A stretch of 10,591 bases of DNA from CAYVUM01 sp964619055 (GTDB lineage: Bacteria > Pseudomonadota > Alphaproteobacteria > Rhodospirillales > Defluviicoccaceae), in NCBI GenBank assembly GCA_964619055.1, contig CAZUDB010000074.1, positions 1 through 10,591 of the forward strand. The letters run 5' to 3'. The notes below the pieces were generated by a model that saw nothing but the letters and a program-made list of their open reading frames with translations, was not told the DNA's origin and did no database searches. Shown one piece after another: positions 7,178 to 10,591 of the stretch; within the stretch, counting starts at the first letter, position 1; every line of letters starts with the position of its first letter. The translations under genes were made by a program, and so were the position numbers.

Positions 7178-8695
7178 ATGGAGGTGTTTCCAGACTATTC
7201 CCATTTCGCGACAACGCACGCAGCCGGCCGGGCGCAGGTCGTGTGGACGAGCTTGGTCGCCGATCTGGAGACGCCGGTTTCGGCGATGCTCAAGCTCGCC
7301 GACGGACGACCTAACAGTTTTCTTCTGGAGTCGGTTGAAGGGGGAGCGGTACGCGGCCGCTACTCCCTAATCGGATTGCGCCCCGATCTAATCTGGACTT
7401 GCCGTGGCAACGAGGCGTGGATCAACCGCACCGCGGCCGCCAATCCCGAGAGCTTTGCGCCCTGCCCGGTCGGGCAGATTCACGGCACACTGGCATCACT
7501 TCGGGCACTTGTTGCGGAAAGCCGGATCGACTTGCCGACGGGCTTGCCACCTATGGCAGCCGGCCTGTTCGGCTACATGGGCTACGACATGATCCGCCTG
7601 ATCGAGCGAATCCCTGACAGCAACCCCGATCCTTTGGGCTTGCCCGACGGCCGTCTGTTGCGGCCGACCGTGATCGCCGTGTTCGACACGGTGGAGGATG
7701 TGGTGACCGTGGTCACCCCGGTGTGGCACGATGAACGACTTGACGTGACCGTGGCCTGGGACCTCGCGCGAGCGCGGCTCGCAGACGTTGTGGTCGACTT
7801 CTCCCGCAGCCTGCCCTATCGGCGGGCAACCCGGAACGAGGCCGCAACACTCGCCGAGCCCACCTCCAACACGACCCATGCCGCCTATGGCGAGATGGTC
7901 CGTAAGGCGAAGAAGTACATCGTCGCCGGCGACATCTTTCAGGTGGTGCCGTCACAGAGGTTCCGCGTTCCGTTCCGGCTCCCACCCATCGCCTTGTATC
8001 GAGCGCTGCGCCGCATCAATCCCTCACCCTTCCTGTTCGTCTTGGACTTCGGCGGCTTTGCCGTCGTGGGCTCCAGCCCCGAGATCATGGTTCGGGTCCG
8101 CGACGGCCAAGTGACCATCAGACCGATCGCAGGCACGCGACGCCGCGGGCAAAATCCGGAGGAGGACAAAGCCCTCGCCACCGACTTGCTTGCCGATCCG
8201 AAGGAGCGCGCCGAACACCTGATGCTGCTGGATTTGGGTCGCAACGACGTGGGCCGCGTCGCCGAGGTGGGAAGCGTGCGCGTCACCGAACAGATGGTGA
8301 TCGAGAACTACTCCCACGTCATGCACATCGTCTCAAACGTGGTGGGTCGCCTCGCCGATTCCCATGACGCGGTGGCTGCCCTGTTTGCCGGCTTTCCCGC
8401 CGGCACGGTCTCGGGTGCACCAAAGGTTCGCGCCATGGAGATCATCGACGAGCTGGAGCCGGAGCGTCGGGGCATCTACGGCGGCTGCATCGGCTATATC
8501 GGGGCCGACGGTCAAGTGGACTCCTGCATCGCCTTGCGGACCGCCGTCATCAAAGACGGCATGCTCTACGTGCAAGCGGGCGGCGGCGTCGTCGCGGACA
8601 GCGATCCCGACGCCGAGTACGAAGAAAGCTGCAACAAGGCACGCGCCCTGATCCATGCTGCCGAGGATGCGGTGAAGTTCGCAGCGGGCGACTAA
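7178..8695 (+). CDS. trpE: Anthranilate synthase component I
   Basis: This enzyme converts chorismate to anthranilate, the first committed step of tryptophan synthesis, using ammonia from the TrpG glutaminase. The N-terminal domain carries the LLES motif (residues 49-52 from this start), which forms the tryptophan feedback site. The C-terminal chorismate-binding domain shows IRPIAGTRRRG (about 314-324), LDLGRNDVGRV (about 351-361), PAGTVSGAPKVRAMEII (about 406-422) and QAGGGVVADSDP (about 465-476). At 505 residues it is a full-length, stand-alone TrpE and not a TrpEG fusion. The frame is also open from an ATG at 7112, which would add 22 residues (PPGFRPREQ...). I prefer 7178 because MEVFPDYSHFATTHAAGRAQVVW resembles the usual N-terminus, although neither start has a strong Shine-Dalgarno. 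trpG, trpD and trpC do not follow, so its partner must be elsewhere. Confidence 0.95.
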   Translation: MEVFPDYSHFATTHAAGRAQVVWTSLVADLETPVSAMLKLADGRPNSFLLESVEGGAVRGRYSLIGLRPDLIWTCRGNEAWINRTAAANPESFAPCPVGQIHGTLASLRALVAESRIDLPTGLPPMAAGLFGYMGYDMIRLIERIPDSNPDPLGLPDGRLLRPTVIAVFDTVEDVVTVVTPVWHDERLDVTVAWDLARARLADVVVDFSRSLPYRRATRNEAATLAEPTSNTTHAAYGEMVRKAKKYIVAGDIFQVVPSQRFRVPFRLPPIALYRALRRINPSPFLFVLDFGGFAVVGSSPEIMVRVRDGQVTIRPIAGTRRRGQNPEEDKALATDLLADPKERAEHLMLLDLGRNDVGRVAEVGSVRVTEQMVIENYSHVMHIVSNVVGRLADSHDAVAALFAGFPAGTVSGAPKVRAMEIIDELEPERRGIYGGCIGYIGADGQVDSCIALRTAVIKDGMLYVQAGGGVVADSDPDAEYEESCNKARALIHAAEDAVKFAAGD

Positions 8696-8712
8696 TTGTT
8701 GCGGCGCAACAA
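8696..8712. repeat. 17-base dyad immediately after trpE, first of several TTGC/GCAA motifs
   Basis: TTGTTGCGGCGCAACAA has 8-base arms around a single central base and begins right after the trpE stop codon. Related sequences follow: TTGTGCGCAG at 8731-8740, the imperfect dyad TTGTTGCACCGCACACAA at 8757-8774, and TTGCAACA at 8794-8801, which overlaps the -35 of the next promoter. The spacing TTGC-N3-GCAA resembles operators reported for the polyhydroxyalkanoate regulator PhaR in Alphaproteobacteria; that link is from memory and tentative. The first dyad could also be an RNA hairpin at the end of the trpE message, though no T-run follows directly. Confidence 0.4.
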
Positions 8713-8793
8713 GGCTGCTGCTTGCCGAAATTGTGCGCAGCATAAAGGTAGCTTTTTTGTTGCACCGCACACAAACGAAGCCTCAGTAACACT

Positions 8794-8822
8794 TTGCAAC
8801 AGAGTTTCGGCAGTGCTATAGT
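8794..8822 (+). promoter_or_regulatory. Strong sigma-70-type promoter upstream of the ssb leader
   Basis: TTGCAA (8794-8799) and TATAGT (8817-8822) are separated by exactly 17 bases, the best promoter match in this part of the window. A run of seven T follows the -10, and transcription should begin near 8829. The next gene, ssb, starts about 300 bases downstream, so the transcript either has a long leader or includes a separate RNA. No LexA box of the alphaproteobacterial GTTC-N7-GTTC type was seen here. Confidence 0.6.
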
Positions 8823-8828
8823 TTTTTT

Positions 8829-8945
8829 ACCGCGCGCGCTGCTTTGGGCGGAGTGGCTTTCAGCTTGTGACAGGCGACAGCGGTTGTCGTCACGCTACTC
8901 TTCAACGTTTAAGAAACAACAAAAATTGGTGGCGCGCGCGGCCCA
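8829..8945 (+). ncRNA. Candidate structured leader or small RNA between trpE and ssb
   Basis: There is no credible gene in 8696-9127. From the predicted start near 8829 the sequence can fold so that CCGCGCGCGC (8830-8839) pairs with GCGCGCGCGG (8932-8941), enclosing a hairpin at 8867-8893. That hairpin has inner arms CGACA (8875-8879) and TGTCG (8885-8889) and outer arms GTGA and TCAC. Just downstream, CCCAA (8942-8946) can pair with TTGGG (8961-8965). A strong promoter followed by a closing stem and an internal hairpin is what a small RNA or structured 5' leader would show. There is no terminator T-run, and CG-alternating stems are partly self-complementary, so chance pairing is possible. 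I do not recognise a known RNA family. Confidence 0.25.
8867..8893 (+). repeat. Hairpin inside the pre-ssb region
   Basis: Outer arms GTGA (8867-8870) and TCAC (8890-8893) continue into inner arms CGACA (8875-8879) and TGTCG (8885-8889). The loop is GCGGT, with a four-base bulge on the 5' side only. Nine base pairs in total make it a plausible RNA element of the ssb leader. Confidence 0.4.
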
Positions 8946-9127
8946 ATCTCGGATGTCTAGTTGGGTCGAAGTTTGTGGTAGAGTGTGGGCGCGCAGTGAT
9001 GGCCTTCCGGCTCAGCGCTCTGGTGGCAGTCCTCTTTCGTCACGATCCTATCTGCCGCTACAGTGGGGCTGAACAGCGACGCCGGTATTGGGTCCAGCCT
9101 CGGCGACGGGCACAAGGACGATAAGAA

Positions 9128-9601
9128 ATGGCAGGTTCGGTCAACAAGGTCATTTTGGTAGGCAATCTCGGTCGTGATCCGGAGGTGCGGTTTACGCAGG
9201 ATGGCGGGAAGATCGTCAATCTGTCCCTGGCTACGTCCGAACGCTGGAAGGACCGTGCTTCCGGCGAGCCCAGGGAGCGCACTGAATGGCATCGTGTCGT
9301 CATCTTCAATGATCGCCTGGCCGACGTCGCCGAACGCTATCTGCGCAAGGGCTCGAAGTTATTCGTCGAAGGCGCGTTGCAGACCCGCAAGTGGCAGGAT
9401 CAAAATGGGCAGGACCGCTATTCGACCGAGGTCGTGATCAGCCGGTTCCGCGGTGACCTGACGTTGCTCGACAGCCGCTCAGACGGCGGTACTGCGAGCC
9501 CTGATAGCGACTTCGAGGGCAGCAGCGCCGGACGCGAGGCTGGCGGCTCCAAGGCAGCCACCCCCACGTATGGCGACCTGGACGACGAGATACCATTCTA
9601 G
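9128..9601 (+). CDS. ssb: Single-stranded DNA-binding protein SSB
   Basis: This protein coats single-stranded DNA as a tetramer during replication, recombination and repair, and recruits partner proteins through its C-terminal tip. The 157-residue protein has an N-terminal OB fold (about 1-110) that aligns closely with E. coli SSB: SVNKVILVGNLGRDPEVRF, then the DNA-stacking aromatics W40, W54, F60 and W89, with the conserved TEWHRVV and YLRKGSKLFVEG segments. A serine/glycine-rich disordered linker follows (about 118-148), ending in the acidic tip DLDDEIPF used for protein partners. The start is supported by AAGGA (9114-9118) nine bases upstream. The preceding gene is trpE, not the divergent uvrA often seen beside ssb in this class. 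It is probably transcribed from the promoter at 8794-8822. Confidence 0.97.
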   Translation: MAGSVNKVILVGNLGRDPEVRFTQDGGKIVNLSLATSERWKDRASGEPRERTEWHRVVIFNDRLADVAERYLRKGSKLFVEGALQTRKWQDQNGQDRYSTEVVISRFRGDLTLLDSRSDGGTASPDSDFEGSSAGREAGGSKAATPTYGDLDDEIPF

Positions 9602-9608
9602 CTGTCCG

Positions 9609-9625
9609 GCTGAAGCTGTTTCAGC
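9609..9625 (+). repeat. Hairpin just after ssb
   Basis: GCTGAA (9609-9614) and TTCAGC (9620-9625) form a six-base-pair stem with loop GCTGT, eight bases after the ssb stop. There is no T-run after it, so it is a weak candidate terminator or 3' stabiliser at best. Confidence 0.3.
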
Positions 9626-9677
9626 GGCCCGGCTGGCGCCATAAAGACTTTTAGCGCTCGGCGCGCGAAGCAAGGGG

Positions 9678-9709
9678 CGCCACCCTGGTTCCGGCGAACC
9701 TGGATGGCG
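9678..9709. repeat. Long imperfect hairpin in the ssb-Sel1 intergenic region
   Basis: A 14-position stem with two mismatches closes over the loop CGGC. The inner arms are GGTTC (9687-9691) and GAACC (9696-9700); the outer part pairs CGCCA (9678-9682) with TGGCG (9705-9709). It is the strongest hairpin in the 235-base gap between ssb and the next gene, which otherwise holds no gene. No T-run follows on either strand. It could be a terminator of unusual type or a copy of a dispersed palindromic repeat. Confidence 0.45.
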
Positions 9710-9775
9710 GACGGACTATCGTTCCTTTCAAAAAAGCCCGGGCCGTTCTCCGACATCGCCTGATGTTGTGGAGAT

Positions 9776-9790
9776 ACAGCCACTGGCTGT
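9776..9790. promoter_or_regulatory. 15-base dyad upstream of the Sel1-like gene
   Basis: ACAGCCACTGGCTGT is a perfect inverted repeat with 7-base arms around one base. It lies about 47 bases before the start codon at 9837, the right place for an operator. No clear -35/-10 pair is visible around it, and I cannot assign a regulator. Confidence 0.35.
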
Positions 9791-9836
9791 GGTACACCGC
9801 TGATCGTTCGAGCGTTTGTGAGCGGGGCGGGACAGC

Positions 9837-10193
9837 ATGACACCACGCATTGTGGCATTAGCGCTTGCGCTTTTGATCGTAAGTTGGGTGCAGCCGGTCA
9901 TGGCGGCTGTCGAGACGGAAAGCCCATCCGAGTCAGCCAGATCACTAGGGCTGGACGCGATGGGGCCTGCGTCGGCGGAGCACCGTGAGGTCACGACGTG
10001 GCTGCCCTTTTCGTCAATTCTGTTCGGTCTCCTCGTTCCGCTCGTCGACGATAGCGAATTGCTGGTGCTCGAAGTTGAGGCCGAGGAGGGAGATGCTGAC
10101 GCCCTGTTCGTCTTGGGTCTCGCGAAGCTCCGCGGCGAGGTCTTTCATACCGGAAATGACCGGATCGATACTGGATTGGCAATGCTGGCCTAG
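9837..10193 (+). CDS. Sel1-like repeat secreted protein, interrupted by an in-frame TAG
   Basis: The 118-residue product begins with a signal peptide (MTPRIVALALALLIVSW, likely cleavage after VMA at residue 23), so it should be exported. After a short low-complexity stretch and a hydrophobic segment (about 53-70) it enters a helical repeat at about residue 82 (AEEGDADALFVLGLAKLRG) that fits the Sel1-like/TPR pattern. The frame then meets TAG at 10191-10193, exactly at the last position of this repeat, just before AADLGHADA. That downstream sequence is the expected start of the next Sel1-like repeat, and the same frame continues open to the window end. The likely reading is a full-length Sel1-like protein with a nonsense mutation; amber readthrough or a base error is also possible. 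A G-rich stretch (GGGGCGGG) before the ATG is a weak ribosome binding site. The function is unknown; such repeats usually mediate protein contacts. Confidence 0.65.
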   Translation: MTPRIVALALALLIVSWVQPVMAAVETESPSESARSLGLDAMGPASAEHREVTTWLPFSSILFGLLVPLVDDSELLVLEVEAEEGDADALFVLGLAKLRGEVFHTGNDRIDTGLAMLA

Positions 10194-10591
10194 GCCGCAG
10201 ACTTGGGCCACGCGGACGCCGCGGCTTTTCACGGCTTCTTCGAGCTGTACCTTGGGCAGAACGCCGACGCGGTCGAGACATCCCTTGATCTACTCAATGC
10301 AGCGATCGAGGGTGGGTCGGACATTGGCTATGTCTTGCGCGCCATTGCCATTCAGCGCGGATGGGGAGACAACGCAGACACAGTGGGAGCACAGCAGGAT
10401 TTCCGGCGCGCACACGATCGCGGCATTGCTGTCGGGTCCACGCTGCTTGGTTTGTCTCAGCGGGTCGGACTTGGTGGGCCGATCGATGCCGCCGGCGGAC
10501 GGGCGCTCATCGAGCAGGCTGCCAGCCGAGGGGAGCCGTTGGCTCGCTATCTACTCGCGGTTTTCGATATGGAAAGAGTCTCAACGGGTGC
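10194..10591 (+). pseudogene. Open continuation of the Sel1-like repeat frame after the TAG (runs off window)
   Basis: In the same frame as the gene at 9837, 132 further codons are open to the window edge. They encode four more repeat units starting AADLGHADA, AAIEGGSDI, AHDRGIAVG and AASRGEPLA, spaced 35 to 37 residues apart as in Sel1-like repeats. I see no ATG with a ribosome binding site that would restart translation soon after the stop; the first in-frame ATG is near the window end. It is labelled a pseudogene remnant by default, but the intact frame and regular repeats mean that readthrough or a sequence error cannot be excluded. Confidence 0.55.

Noticed and set aside
8794..9072. 92-residue open frame between trpE and ssb
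   Set aside because: It starts within the promoter's -35 region, has no Shine-Dalgarno and shows no protein-family character.
9729..9744. Possible minus-strand terminator: GCCCGGGC followed by T6
   Set aside because: The palindrome has no room for a loop, and no minus-strand gene ends there.
1..10591. Mobile elements, CRISPR arrays, tRNA or rRNA genes
   Set aside because: No transposase or integrase frames, no regularly spaced direct repeats and no recognisable tRNA or rRNA sequence on either strand.

Overview
This window reads as a piece of an alphaproteobacterial chromosome, probably from a Rhodospirillales-like or related lineage. The clues are the high G+C coding sequence, the ppiD-trpE gene pair typical of Alphaproteobacteria, an alphaproteobacterial-type SSB, and a urea ABC transporter operon. 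The lineage is an inference from gene content and protein style, not from a marker gene.

Left half (1-4699, minus strand): a urt operon encoding a high-affinity urea ABC transporter, read right to left as urtA (binding protein), urtB and urtC (permeases) and urtD (ATPase, cut by the window edge). urtB and urtC are 5 bases apart, and urtC and urtD overlap in an ATGA. The 117-base urtA-urtB gap is the only sizeable one. The 456-base region upstream of urtA carries a full match to the sigma-54 (RpoN) consensus pointing into urtA, so the operon is predicted to be under general nitrogen control. A 19-base dyad sits just upstream of it.

Middle (5061-8695, plus strand): divergently transcribed from urt, a sigma-70-type promoter leads into ppiD, a membrane-anchored periplasmic folding factor whose parvulin domain appears to have lost its catalytic histidines. 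trpE (anthranilate synthase component I) follows. The usual trpG-trpD-trpC genes do not follow trpE.

Right part (8696-10591, plus strand): a 432-base gene-free region holds a cluster of TTGC/GCAA dyads, a strong sigma-70-like promoter and a stretch that can fold into nested stems. ssb comes next. A second gene-free region of 235 bases, with a 14-bp imperfect hairpin and a 15-base dyad, leads to a secreted Sel1-like repeat protein. That frame is interrupted by a single in-frame TAG at 10191-10193 and then stays open, with the repeats continuing, to the end of the window.

Most of the window is ordinary housekeeping and nutrient-uptake sequence. The points that merit checking are the sigma-54 promoter of urt, the amber-interrupted Sel1-like gene, the structured promoter/leader region before ssb, and the inactive-looking parvulin domain of PpiD. 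I found no mobile element, CRISPR array, tRNA or rRNA, and no evidence of a wholly new multi-gene system.
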